Of a stretch of 37,043 nucleotides of DNA, positions 24,266-32,965 are shown piece by piece. Position numbers and translations under genes: made by a program. This stretch comes from Bryobacterales bacterium (GTDB lineage Bacteria > Acidobacteriota > Terriglobia > Bryobacterales > Bryobacteraceae), in contig SHUI01000009.1 of assembly GCA_009697455.1 (NCBI GenBank), positions 1 to 37,043 on the forward strand, given 5' to 3'. Within the stretch, counting starts at the first letter, position 1. Every line of letters starts with the position of its first letter. The notes under the pieces are model-generated. The model saw only the letters and a list, made by a program, of their open reading frames with translations, was not told where the DNA came from and ran no database searches.

Positions 24266-27200
24266 ATGCGCACGCTACGTAACGTAACCCTCTTTCTCCT
24301 GCTAGTTGCCACTGTCGTTGCCCAGCAGGACACCGGAATGATCACTGGTCAGGTGACGGATCCCTCCGGGTCACCGGTACCATCAGCGAAGATCGTTCTC
24401 GTCAACGTCGCGACCAACGCTCAAACGAGGGTGGTCACCAGCAATGACGGGCTCTTCGTCGCAACTCCGATACGGATCGGGTTCTACTCGGTTGCTGTTG
24501 AGGCCAACGGCTTCAAAAGAGCGGTACGCGACGGCATTTCCCTTCGAGTTCAAGATCGTCTGCGTGTGGACTTTCACTTGGAACTCGGCGAGGTGAGCGA
24601 ATCCGTTTCCGTCACCTCCGAAGCCCCGATCCTCCAGTCCGAGACGTCGTCGCTCGGCCAGGTCATTTCCACCAAGCCCGTTTCCGAGCTTCCGCTCAAC
24701 GGGCGCAACTTCATCCAGCTCATAGCGCTCACGCCGGGAGCCTACATCCCACAGCGGAACAATTCGCTGTACCAGGATTTCCTGATCGGGATCAACGGCA
24801 ACCGCATTCAGAATAACAATTTTCTTCTTGACGGGATCAACAACAATACTACCGATAACAACCAGGCTCCCGTGCTGCCGAGCCCGGATGCCATAGCGGA
24901 GTTCAAGGTACAGAGCAATCTCCTGCCGGCCGAGTTCGGGCGCAGCCTGGGTGGCGCTATCAACATCAGCCTTCGATCCGGCACCAACGCATTCCATGGA
25001 ACGTTGTTCCATTTCCTCCGGAACAATCGCCTCGACGCCAATAATTTCTTCAACTCCGGCAGGCCGAAGCCCGCCTTTCAGCAGAACCAGTTCGGCGGCG
25101 CCCTGGGCGGACCAGTCTATCTGCCGAAGGTTTACGACGGCCGCAATCGCACGTTCTGGTTTGCCAACTACCAAGGCACGCGTATTCGCAAGGGCCTCAC
25201 GCGTCTGTTTACCGCGCCGACCGCCGCGATGCGGGGTGGCGATTTCACGGGCCTATCCACCCTCTACGACCCCGAGACAACATCCGGCAACACGCGCCAG
25301 CCATTTGCCGGCAACCGCATTCCCGCAACGCGGTTTGATCCGGTGATGCAGCGTTACTTGCCTCTTTACCCGCTGCCGAATCGAGCCGGTCTCGCCAATA
25401 ACTACATTTTGAATCCCAAATACAGCGACAACAACGACCAGGGCGACGTCAAGCTCGACCACAGTTTTTCGGCGAGCGATTCGGTCATGTTCCGCTACAG
25501 CCGCGGGGACCGCGAGTTCATCGTCCCGCTAAATGTCCCCGACGTCCCGTTTAACGGATACTTCGCGGCCAACGAATTTCTGCCACAAGTAATCAACAAT
25601 CGCGGTGCGGTGCTCAGCCACACGCACACCTTTTCGCCGAGAGTGATCAACGAGGCGCGGGTTGGCTTTAACCGCCTGTACGCTACCGTGACTCCGCGCA
25701 GCCAGGGCAAGAATCTCGCCACCGAATTCGGCGTCCGCGGTGTGCCGGATGACCGCCAGTCGAATGGGCTCACTCAGGTCGGCATTACCGGCTTCTCCGC
25801 GCTCGGCGACAGCTTCGACACGCGGCGCGGGCAGAACGTCTTCCAGGTTCTGGACAACCTGACGTTGATCTCAGGACGCCACTCATTCAAGATGGGCTTC
25901 GACCATCGGCGGACTCAGTTCAACCTCGGGCAAGGAAGTTCGCCTCGCGGTTCTTTCAGCTACAGCGGAGTGTTCTCGCAGAATCCGGCCGGACGCACTG
26001 GTACCGGGAACCCATTCGCGGACTTTCTCATGGGCTATCCGGATGGCGCCTCCATTGGCACCAACGTCCGCGCAGGCATTCGAGTTCGCAACTATAGCTC
26101 CTTCATCCAGGACGATTGGAAAGCCACATCGCGGCTGACGCTAAACATCGGGCTGCGGTACGAGTACACGACTCCGGTGACGGAAGTGGCCGATCGCATG
26201 GCGAACTTCAATATCGCCGGCAATTCAGTCGTGCTCGCCAAGCCGGGTGGCATTCGGGAGCGCGCGCTCGCGAATCCCGACCGGAACAACTTCGCCCCGA
26301 GGTTCGGCCTCGCCTATGAGTTAAACAAAAAGACGGTCCTGCGCACGGGCTACGGTATCTTTCATACGCTCGAGGACGCGGGCCATCACAACCCGGCGTT
26401 CAACCCGCCTTTTTCGGCGAGTTTCTCCTATCCCAGCGATCAACTGAATCCAGCCACGTCGTTGCGGCCCGCGCGAGGGTTTCCGCCGGTAGGATTTCCG
26501 GGCGGCAATTTCAACAGCCTGTTCATCAATATCAACGGCCGGCCATTCGATTTCCCGGCCGCTTACAGCCAGCAGTGGAATTTTACGCTGGACCGGCAGA
26601 TCGGCCAAATCCATATTGAGACCGCTTATGTCGGCAACAAGGCGAACAAGCTGATGGCGAACCGCAACATCAACCAGCCGCTGCCCGCCGCCGGCACCGT
26701 CAATAGCCGCCGCATCTTTCCTGGCTGGGGCAACATTACTTTTCAGGAGCCTCGCGGCAACTCGATCTACCATTCCCTCCAGACCAAAGTGGAGAAGCGT
26801 TTCTCCAAGGGCCACATGTTCCTGCTTTCGCACTCATGGGCCAAAGCGATCGACGATTCGGATTCCACGCAACTCTCGACAGCGAGCGGTACGGGGAACC
26901 TGCAGGATCAGCGGAACCTGCGCGCCGAGCGCTCCCGTTCGTTTCAGGATGTCCGTAACCGGCTGGTGCTGAGTTACCTCTACGAACTGCCGTTCGGCCG
27001 GGGCCGGAGCTTTCTGAACAATGTCTCGCCGGTGATGGACAAGATGGTGGGCGGCTGGCAGGTCAACGGGATTACGTTTTATCAGAGTGGGCGCGCGTTC
27101 ACCATAGCCTCGCCATCGGATCATTCAAATACCGGCTCCTCCAACATTCGTCCCGACGCTACAGGAATATCGCCCGACTTACCGTCCGATCAGCGCTCGC

Positions 27201-27502
27201 CGCAAAGATTCATTAACTCCGCCGCATTCGCGATTCCCGCCGGATTCGCGTTCGGAAACAGCGGCCGCAACGCGGGAACAGGTCCGTCCCAGACGAATTT
27301 TGATTTCTCCGTGTTCAAGGATTTCGCCTTTGACGGGGAAGGCCGCCGAAGGCTTCAGTTCCGTGCGGAATTCTTCAACATCACGAACACGCCGCAGTTC
27401 CAAATCCCGAATCGCACGTTCAACACGCCGCAGTTCGGCACCATCACCGAGACGATCAACGACAATCGGGACGTTCAGCTCGCTCTGCGATTCGTCTGGT
27501 AG
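24266..27502 (+). CDS. TonB-dependent receptor with N-terminal carboxypeptidase-regulatory-like domain
   Basis: The 1078-residue product has a signal peptide (about 8-19). A CarboxypepD_reg-like beta-sandwich follows (about 22-110: MITGQVTDPSGSPVPSAKI region). Next come a plug domain (about 115-230, with SELPLNGRNFIQLIALTPG) and a long outer-membrane barrel rich in YxxxW/F strands, ending in LALRFVW, a terminal aromatic suited to Bam insertion. This architecture is typical of the expanded acidobacterial TonB-receptor family thought to import oligosaccharides or other large substrates. The ligand is unknown. No partner lipoprotein or inner-membrane transporter is adjacent. ATG 24266 gives the best signal peptide; the upstream sequence is the toxin relic. 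Confidence 0.93.
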   Translation: MRTLRNVTLFLLLVATVVAQQDTGMITGQVTDPSGSPVPSAKIVLVNVATNAQTRVVTSNDGLFVATPIRIGFYSVAVEANGFKRAVRDGISLRVQDRLRVDFHLELGEVSESVSVTSEAPILQSETSSLGQVISTKPVSELPLNGRNFIQLIALTPGAYIPQRNNSLYQDFLIGINGNRIQNNNFLLDGINNNTTDNNQAPVLPSPDAIAEFKVQSNLLPAEFGRSLGGAINISLRSGTNAFHGTLFHFLRNNRLDANNFFNSGRPKPAFQQNQFGGALGGPVYLPKVYDGRNRTFWFANYQGTRIRKGLTRLFTAPTAAMRGGDFTGLSTLYDPETTSGNTRQPFAGNRIPATRFDPVMQRYLPLYPLPNRAGLANNYILNPKYSDNNDQGDVKLDHSFSASDSVMFRYSRGDREFIVPLNVPDVPFNGYFAANEFLPQVINNRGAVLSHTHTFSPRVINEARVGFNRLYATVTPRSQGKNLATEFGVRGVPDDRQSNGLTQVGITGFSALGDSFDTRRGQNVFQVLDNLTLISGRHSFKMGFDHRRTQFNLGQGSSPRGSFSYSGVFSQNPAGRTGTGNPFADFLMGYPDGASIGTNVRAGIRVRNYSSFIQDDWKATSRLTLNIGLRYEYTTPVTEVADRMANFNIAGNSVVLAKPGGIRERALANPDRNNFAPRFGLAYELNKKTVLRTGYGIFHTLEDAGHHNPAFNPPFSASFSYPSDQLNPATSLRPARGFPPVGFPGGNFNSLFININGRPFDFPAAYSQQWNFTLDRQIGQIHIETAYVGNKANKLMANRNINQPLPAAGTVNSRRIFPGWGNITFQEPRGNSIYHSLQTKVEKRFSKGHMFLLSHSWAKAIDDSDSTQLSTASGTGNLQDQRNLRAERSRSFQDVRNRLVLSYLYELPFGRGRSFLNNVSPVMDKMVGGWQVNGITFYQSGRAFTIASPSDHSNTGSSNIRPDATGISPDLPSDQRSPQRFINSAAFAIPAGFAFGNSGRNAGTGPSQTNFDFSVFKDFAFDGEGRRRLQFRAEFFNITNTPQFQIPNRTFNTPQFGTITETINDNRDVQLALRFVW

Positions 27503-27578
27503 AAATCGATCGGCTCGACTCGACTGGAGCGGTCCGGCCGGGAATTTCTCCGATTCGGCGATCTTCGCGGGCGGCGTT

Positions 27579-29213
27579 TTACTTCCCGCTCACTACGGGC
27601 GCGATAATTTTCGACGCGTGCCAGGCATCGTGCCAGATCGTATTCCGTGCCGCAAGCATGCGCTTGGCCGGCTCGATCGTCGCCGGTTCGCCGGTATTCG
27701 GATTCGGCTCGAAGTGGTCCGCCATCGTGCTGGCGATGGTCACGCGAATGCGGTGCCCAGGGGAGAAGACCTGGCTGAGCCAACCCACATCCACGATCAT
27801 CTTGTAGATCTCGCCCTTCTTCATTAGGGCCGGTTTTTCGAAACTATCCCGATAACGCGCCCGCCGCGGGGCGTTGATCAACAAGATGGACCGCCCGTCC
27901 GGGTACACGTCGTTGACCCGCACGATGAAATCCGTGTCCGGAGCGGTCGAGGAAACATGTAGTTCCGCCCGAACTTTTCCTGTCCACTCGACCGGTTCGG
28001 TGAGCGGCTCCGTCGTGAAGGTTTGCACTTCCGGGTGCGCTTCGTACGGACGGGAATCGCGCGCGGTTGGCTCGTTGGCGCCTGGTTGCGGCGCGGGATT
28101 CGCGGGATCGGCGACGTAGCTGGTTGAGCCGCCAGCCGCACCCCCGGGGACGGCCGGCGGCCTCCTGTCGAGCGTCTTGATGTGCAGGTAGTAGGGCGTC
28201 GCAACGGAGGGGACGGGCCATTCCTTCGCCGTGCGCCATACGTTCGCGCCCATGACGTAGTACCGGATGGCCGGGTCGCCGGTGACGCCGGTTTCCTTTC
28301 CCTTCAGATACCAATCGAACCAACGGATCATGTGTGCATCCATGTCGAAAGCGGCGTTCTCTGGAAACTCCATCTCGGCGATCTTGTTGCTCTTCGTGCC
28401 TCCGTGGAGCCATGGGCCGATCAATAACTGTTGGCTTCCGCGAGCTTGCGGGCCGCCGCGATTCTGCCGTCCAATGTAGGTCTCGATGGAGCCGTCGGCC
28501 ATGAAGTCGAACCAACTTGCGAGGGCGAAGGCGGGGACATTCATCTCCCCGAAATGGAGCGTGCAATCCTCCTGCCGCCAATAGCTGTCGTAATCTGGAT
28601 GAGCGAACTGATCCTCCAGGTGACGGCGGCCCTCGGCGGGATCGCGCGCAACGGACACCATGGAACTGAGGAAGCGCTGCGGGCGCGTGATACCACCGCG
28701 CCGGTAACCCAGATGGAACAGGCTGAGACCGCCATCGGTGATGTACTGCGCGGTGAGGTGCGGCGGGCGCGTGACCGCGAGAAAGTTCTGCGCGTAGCCG
28801 GCCTGCGAGCCGCCGAAGGTGCCGATTTTCCCCGTTGACCACGGCTGCTTCGCAAACCATTCGACGGAATCGTACCCGTCCTGGAGCTTTCCCCAGCCGA
28901 GCGCGCGGTACCCTTGGAATACGCCCTCGGATAGCTGCGAGCCGCGAAAGTTCTGCGCCGCGACCACGAAACCCGCCCCGGCAAGTTTCGCGTAGCGCTC
29001 ACGGGCGGCCGCGCCGCGGAGGCTGGCGTAGCGTTGCTCGTACAGCACAGGCCAGGGCCCGTTGCCTTTCGGCGTGTACAGATAGGTGGAAAGCCCCACG
29101 CCGTCACGCATCGGGACCATGATGTGGGTCTCGGTGACAGGACCCAGATCGAGAGGCGGCGCGGTATCGGCGGCTAACGCAGCGAAAGGTAAGAGAACGC
29201 AGAGCAGTTTCAT
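27579..29213 (-). CDS. Exported CocE/NonD-family hydrolase (X-Pro dipeptidyl-peptidase S15-like)
   Basis: The 544-residue product has a short signal (KLLCVLLPFAALAA, residues 2-15) and an alpha/beta-hydrolase domain with nucleophile S136 in GTFGGSQAGY. A cap domain and a C-terminal jelly-roll follow (VEWTGKVRAELHVSS onward, ending with PGHRIRVTIASTMADHF). Family members cleave acyl esters or N-terminal dipeptides; the substrate here is unknown. ATG 29213 is chosen because it begins the signal peptide, and an earlier in-frame ATG would overlap glpK. It lies 25 bp downstream of glpK on the same strand, so co-transcription is likely. Confidence 0.88.
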   Translation of the reverse strand: MKLLCVLLPFAALAADTAPPLDLGPVTETHIMVPMRDGVGLSTYLYTPKGNGPWPVLYEQRYASLRGAAARERYAKLAGAGFVVAAQNFRGSQLSEGVFQGYRALGWGKLQDGYDSVEWFAKQPWSTGKIGTFGGSQAGYAQNFLAVTRPPHLTAQYITDGGLSLFHLGYRRGGITRPQRFLSSMVSVARDPAEGRRHLEDQFAHPDYDSYWRQEDCTLHFGEMNVPAFALASWFDFMADGSIETYIGRQNRGGPQARGSQQLLIGPWLHGGTKSNKIAEMEFPENAAFDMDAHMIRWFDWYLKGKETGVTGDPAIRYYVMGANVWRTAKEWPVPSVATPYYLHIKTLDRRPPAVPGGAAGGSTSYVADPANPAPQPGANEPTARDSRPYEAHPEVQTFTTEPLTEPVEWTGKVRAELHVSSTAPDTDFIVRVNDVYPDGRSILLINAPRRARYRDSFEKPALMKKGEIYKMIVDVGWLSQVFSPGHRIRVTIASTMADHFEPNPNTGEPATIEPAKRMLAARNTIWHDAWHASKIIAPVVSGK

Positions 29214-29238
29214 AGGCGGCAACTCACAGGCGATTGCT

Positions 29239-30711
29239 TCATAGACGGCACCTCCCAACGGCGGTTTTCCAGCCGCTCCACAGGCGCTCGCGATCGCTGG
29301 TGGACATCCCAGGTTCGAAGCGCCGGTCGGCGCGCCAGAACGATTCCACCTCTTCGACCGACTTCCAGAATCCGACAGCAAGTCCCGCGAGGTACGCCGC
29401 GCCTAAAGCCGTGGTCTCCGTGTCGGCGGGACGCACGATGGGACAACCGAGAATATCGGCCTGGAACTGCATCAGAAAATTGTTCCGCGCGGCGCCGCCA
29501 TCCACGCGCAGTTCGGCGAGCCGCTCGCCCGTGTCGGCTTCCATCGCCTCGACAAGCTCCCGAGTCTGGTAGGCGATTCCTTCGAGCGCGGCGCGCGCGA
29601 AGTGGGCTGGCTTGGTGGCGCGCGTGATTCCACTGATCAGGCCCGTTGCGGCGGAGTCCCAATGCGGCGCGCCCAGCCCGACGAACGCCGGTACAAAGTA
29701 GATGCCGCCGTTGTCTGAAATGGAAGAGGCAAGCATGTCGGAATCCGAGGCTGACTTGATCAGCCCCATGTCGTCGCGAAGCCACTGAATGGCCGCGCCC
29801 GCGATGAAGACGCTGCCTTCGATCGCGAACTGTGGGGCCGTGGTGGCGGACGCCGCGCGCGTCGCGAGCAGGCGATTCTTCGACACGGGTCGCTTCGCGC
29901 CGGCGTGAAGCAAAGCGAAACAGCCTGTACCGTAGGTGTTCTTCGATAGGCCGGGTCGGAAGCACGCCTGTCCCGCGAGCGCGGCCTGCTGATCGCCCGC
30001 GATGCCCGCTATCGGAATCTCCACACCCAGGTGCCCGGCCGCGATCACACCGATCACCGCGGACGACGGTGCGATTCGCGGCAGCATTGCGCGAGGGACG
30101 CCGAAAATTGACAGCAGCGCCTCATCCCATTCGCCAGACTCGAGATTCATCAACATGGTGCGCGATGCGTTGGTTGGATCCGTCACGTGGACCGCGCCAT
30201 TGGTTAGTTTCCAGATGAGCCAGGTGTCGATATTGCCGAAGAGCAGGTCGCCCTGGCGGGCGCGCGCGTGGCCGTCGGGAATGTGGTCGAGTATCCAGCG
30301 GATTTTGCTCGCCGAGAAGTAAGCGTCGATGACGAGGCCGGTCTTTCCGGTGATCGTTACGGCGTGGCCCGATGCGGCGAGTTCCGCGCAAAATGGCGCC
30401 GTTCGGCGGCATTGCCAAACAATGGCGGGCGCCACTGGCTCTCCGGTCACGCGATCCCACACGACGGTGGTCTCACGCTGATTCGTGATGCCGCACGCGG
30501 CGATTTCTCCGGCGGGGAGCCTGGCCACGGTGCGCCGTGCCGCGTCCAACTGAGAGTGCCAGATCTCAAGAGCGTCTTGCTCGACCCATCCGGCGTGCGG
30601 ATACTGGCAGGCGAACGAGGACGATTCCATGGCCAGCACGCGGCCCTGTTCGTCGTAAGCGGCGGCTCGCGCGCTGGTGGTGCCCTCGTCGAGCGAGAGA
30701 ATGAAAGCCAT
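29239..30711 (-). CDS. glpK: Glycerol kinase
   Basis: GlpK phosphorylates glycerol to glycerol-3-phosphate in the cytoplasm. The 490-residue product has the FGGY-kinase start LSLDEGTTSAR (residues 6-16), the glycerol-kinase signatures NQRETTVVWD and AIVWQCRRT, the GLSKNTYGTGCF segment and the C-terminal VDGGAARNNFLMQFQADI with ETTALGAAYLAGL. This combination supports glycerol rather than another sugar. No glycerol facilitator or glycerol-3-phosphate dehydrogenase is nearby. ATG 30711 gives the normal N-terminus. A TATAAT box lies 6 nt before it on this strand, with no ribosome site between, so the mRNA may be leaderless. Confidence 0.95.
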   Translation of the reverse strand: MAFILSLDEGTTSARAAAYDEQGRVLAMESSSFACQYPHAGWVEQDALEIWHSQLDAARRTVARLPAGEIAACGITNQRETTVVWDRVTGEPVAPAIVWQCRRTAPFCAELAASGHAVTITGKTGLVIDAYFSASKIRWILDHIPDGHARARQGDLLFGNIDTWLIWKLTNGAVHVTDPTNASRTMLMNLESGEWDEALLSIFGVPRAMLPRIAPSSAVIGVIAAGHLGVEIPIAGIAGDQQAALAGQACFRPGLSKNTYGTGCFALLHAGAKRPVSKNRLLATRAASATTAPQFAIEGSVFIAGAAIQWLRDDMGLIKSASDSDMLASSISDNGGIYFVPAFVGLGAPHWDSAATGLISGITRATKPAHFARAALEGIAYQTRELVEAMEADTGERLAELRVDGGAARNNFLMQFQADILGCPIVRPADTETTALGAAYLAGLAVGFWKSVEEVESFWRADRRFEPGMSTSDRERLWSGWKTAVGRCRL

Positions 30712-30717
30712 TGGGGC

Positions 30718-30725
30718 ATTATAAT
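30718..30725. promoter_or_regulatory. Palindromic -10 element between glpK and divergent gene (ATTATAAT)
   Basis: ATTATAAT is its own reverse complement. On the minus strand TATAAT ends 6 nt before the glpK ATG at 30711. On the plus strand TATAAT ends 9 nt before ATG 30735. The two start codons are only 23 bp apart, so one element seems to serve both genes with little or no leader on either transcript. Confidence 0.55.
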
Positions 30726-30734
30726 GGTTGTGAC

Positions 30735-31169
30735 ATGTTTTTTCGCCGTGAAACCGCCGTAACGTTGACATTTGAGAGCCGGCTGGATGGTTTGAGGAAG
30801 TTTGGATTCACCACAGAAGCGTTGGGTGCTGGGCGTGTGCGCGTCGTGCGCAACGGTTGTGCGGCGGTGATCGAAGACGCGTCGAAGTCGGGTCCGCACG
30901 TGGCGGAACGGGCCGGAGTGTGGGACGGCAAGGCGATCGCGACGCTGGTGGACGGCGGATTTCAGAAGTTCCTGCAAACGGCCGGTGGGAAGCGGCGTCC
31001 GGCTCTCGCGGCCGATCTCAGGGCGATTCACGCGTTTCAGGAAGATCTACGCGAAGGGCTTGGCCTTACGAGCCTGTACAACGAATCGCTTGGGACGGTT
31101 TCAAATTCGTACTTGTACGACCGCGTGAAGGATCGCGACCGGGGCGTGCCCAAGCGGCCTTGGGAATAG
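30735..31169 (+). CDS. Conserved acidobacterial hypothetical protein
   Basis: The 144-residue product has an N-terminal alpha/beta part (about 1-60: LTFESRLDGLRKFGF, then VRVVRNGCAAVIED) and a C-terminal helical part ending SNSYLYDRVKDRDRGVPKRPWE (motif description only). I believe the charged C-terminal motif is conserved among acidobacterial hypotheticals, but I cannot name a domain. There is no signal peptide or membrane helix, so it is probably cytoplasmic. ATG 30735 is preferred to the upstream ATG at 30711, which would lie exactly opposite the glpK start and upstream of the promoter element. Divergent from glpK; function unknown. Confidence 0.7.
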   Translation: MFFRRETAVTLTFESRLDGLRKFGFTTEALGAGRVRVVRNGCAAVIEDASKSGPHVAERAGVWDGKAIATLVDGGFQKFLQTAGGKRRPALAADLRAIHAFQEDLREGLGLTSLYNESLGTVSNSYLYDRVKDRDRGVPKRPWE

Positions 31170-31451
31170 CGGGCGTGCCGCCCGGCGACGCCGCCGCTCG
31201 CGCGCCTCAAGCCGCCATCGGTCGCGAGCCGGAATTCTCCGTTTACGCGTTTCGGGAAAATCGTCTCGCGAATATCGCAGACGTGTAGTAAAGCGGCATG
31301 GAAATGCCCTATTCGCGTTTCGCGGCAACCTGCCATTCCCTTCTTGCTGCATTGTGTTGCAACGCGGCCAGCCGTCAATGCTTCCCTCCGGCGCATGAGA
31401 GCGGCGGCCTTGACGGCACCAGACTGCATCGCGGCGCTGAAGGGTGTGCTC
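31170..31451. other. Intergenic between convergent genes, nothing supported
   Basis: About 280 bp separate the hypothetical gene from the convergent phosphatase gene. A short plus-strand open stretch reads EFSVYAFRENRLANIADV and stops near 31288; it has no start signal or family match. No strong terminator hairpin was found. Confidence 0.4.
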
Positions 31452-32108
31452 CTACCGCGCCAACACCCAGTCCGCCAACTGTTCGAAGCGGTCCACCAGC
31501 AGGTCGGGCGGATGCTGCTCGAACGATTCCGGCTGAAAACCGTACGTCACTCCACAGACGGGCACGCCGGCATTTCTCGCCGTCAGCACGTCCACCGAAC
31601 TGTCGCCCACCATTACAGTGCGGCCGCGCTCCACTCGATAAGTGGCGCGCAACGTATCGATGCCGATCGGGTCCGGCTTTTTTCTCTCGAAACTGTTCCC
31701 GCCATACACAAATGGAAAATGGCCGCCGAGCCCCAGCCCATCCATGATCGCCTGACTGATGCGCACGGGCTTGTTCGTCAGAATCGCCATCGTCACGCGT
31801 GCTTCCTGCAGCCTGTCGAGAGTTTCCCGCACGCCCGGATACAGCACGGTGTAGTCGAGCATGTGATCCCGGTAGTAGGCGAGAAAGAACTCCAGTGCGC
31901 GTTCCAGTTCCTCCGCCGAAGCGCCCGCCCTCATCGCCTTCCGGATCAGCACCGGCGCCCCGTTTCCTACGTACGAATACACGTCCTCGTGTTCAATCGG
32001 CGGAAGACCCATGAACGCCCGCGTGTTGTTCACGGCATGCGCCAGATCGAGACGCGAATCGATCAACGTGCCATCCAGATCGAAGATCAGCAGATCGGAC
32101 TGTGCCAC
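31452..32108 (-). CDS. gph: HAD-superfamily phosphatase, phosphoglycolate phosphatase-like
   Basis: The 218-residue product has the HAD motifs in order: DLDGTLIDS (nucleophile D10 and acid D12), ILTNKP (motif II), FERKKPDP (motif III Lys) and MVGDSSVDVLTARNAG (motif IV). A helical cap lies at about 18-85. The closest recognised group is phosphoglycolate phosphatase, which removes 2-phosphoglycolate formed during DNA repair; substrate identity is not proven by sequence. The start is a GTG at 32108, two bases after the stop of the Fis-like gene, so it is translationally coupled as the last gene of the purC-cvpA-fis-gph unit. Confidence 0.88.
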   Translation of the reverse strand: MAQSDLLIFDLDGTLIDSRLDLAHAVNNTRAFMGLPPIEHEDVYSYVGNGAPVLIRKAMRAGASAEELERALEFFLAYYRDHMLDYTVLYPGVRETLDRLQEARVTMAILTNKPVRISQAIMDGLGLGGHFPFVYGGNSFERKKPDPIGIDTLRATYRVERGRTVMVGDSSVDVLTARNAGVPVCGVTYGFQPESFEQHPPDLLVDRFEQLADWVLAR

Positions 32109-32110
32109 CG

Positions 32111-32377
32111 CTACTTCGCCCGTGCTCGCAGCGCGGGCCCCGCCTTCTGCGGCGGCTTGCGCGGAACAGCCACGGCGTATTCTTCGAGCTTCGACTGAAG
32201 CGTATTACGGTGGATCCCAAGAATCTTGCTGGCTTCCGTCCGGTTACCCCCGGCCGTTTTCATGGCGCGCCCTATCATCGCTTTTTCCAGAGTCTTCACG
32301 GCGTCCACTAGGAAAAAGTCGCACGCCGTCATGTGCTCTACCAGGTTTTCCAGCACTCTTCTAATCTCGGTTCTCAA
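32111..32377 (-). CDS. Fis-type helix-turn-helix DNA-binding protein
   Basis: The 88-residue product consists of an N-terminal helical region (about 1-45) and a Fis-like helix-turn-helix (about 44-66: GNRTEASKILGIHRNTLQSKL). It resembles the small Fis family proteins and the DNA-binding tails of NtrC-type activators, without an AAA+ domain. The tail after residue 70 is Lys/Pro/Arg-rich. The start is a TTG at 32377 with AGGTGA about 5 nt upstream; no ATG fits the family start better. It lies 9 bp after cvpA and 2 bp before gph. It could act as a nucleoid or global regulator, but its targets are unknown. Confidence 0.88.
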   Translation of the reverse strand: MRTEIRRVLENLVEHMTACDFFLVDAVKTLEKAMIGRAMKTAGGNRTEASKILGIHRNTLQSKLEEYAVAVPRKPPQKAGPALRARAK

Positions 32378-32386
32378 TGGGTCACC

Positions 32387-32965
32387 TCACATCTCGCTGC
32401 CTGGCAGAACCCTCGCCCCGCCCTTGACTGTACCGTGCCAAATATTCTGAAGCTGCTCATAAGTTCGATGAAAACCTTCCCTCAATTCATAGGGCGCGAT
32501 GCGGCTGACCGCATGCGCCACACCCATAACATAGGGCGCGATCCTGGATTCCGCAACCGCCGCGGGCGGCTTTCCAGGCTCGCGGGCCGGCATGAACGCC
32601 GAGATAACCAGGATCATCGCCACGCCGATCGCCGTTCCCTTCAATAACCCGAACGCTCCGCCGAGCAGCCGGTCGACGAGCGATAGCCCTGTCCACTTCA
32701 ACAGCTTCGCCAATAATTTTCCAGTCACGGCGCCAAGCAGAATGATTCCGAAAAAGACGATCAGGAAGCCGCAGAAATTCGCGACGCCTTTCGAACTGAC
32801 ATAAGGAATCAGAAACGCGCCGGCGCTGCCGTAAAACCAGAGCGCGCAAAGCAATCCGGCTACCGTGGCCACAAGACTGATAACTTCTCGGGAAAACCCC
32901 TTCGCAACGCTTGAAATCAGGTTCGCGAGCATGATGAAAATCAAACAGTAATCAAGCCAGTTCAT
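32387..32965 (-). CDS. cvpA: CvpA-family membrane protein
   Basis: The 192-residue product has four likely membrane helices (about 5-25, 30-50, 60-82 and 100-125) and the CvpA pattern: MNWLDYCLIF, GFSREVISL, then LVDRLLGGAFGLLKG. CvpA proteins are inner-membrane proteins needed for colicin V export in E. coli and linked to envelope tolerance; in many bacteria the gene lies next to purine genes. That is so here: its start overlaps the end of purC by 4 bases. The C-terminal 60 residues are soluble. Confidence 0.9.
   Translation of the reverse strand: MNWLDYCLIFIMLANLISSVAKGFSREVISLVATVAGLLCALWFYGSAGAFLIPYVSSKGVANFCGFLIVFFGIILLGAVTGKLLAKLLKWTGLSLVDRLLGGAFGLLKGTAIGVAMILVISAFMPAREPGKPPAAVAESRIAPYVMGVAHAVSRIAPYELREGFHRTYEQLQNIWHGTVKGGARVLPGSEM

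Noticed and set aside
31344-32198. 284-codon plus-strand open frame opposite gph
   Set aside because: All four HAD motifs are on the minus strand; this frame shows no family features.
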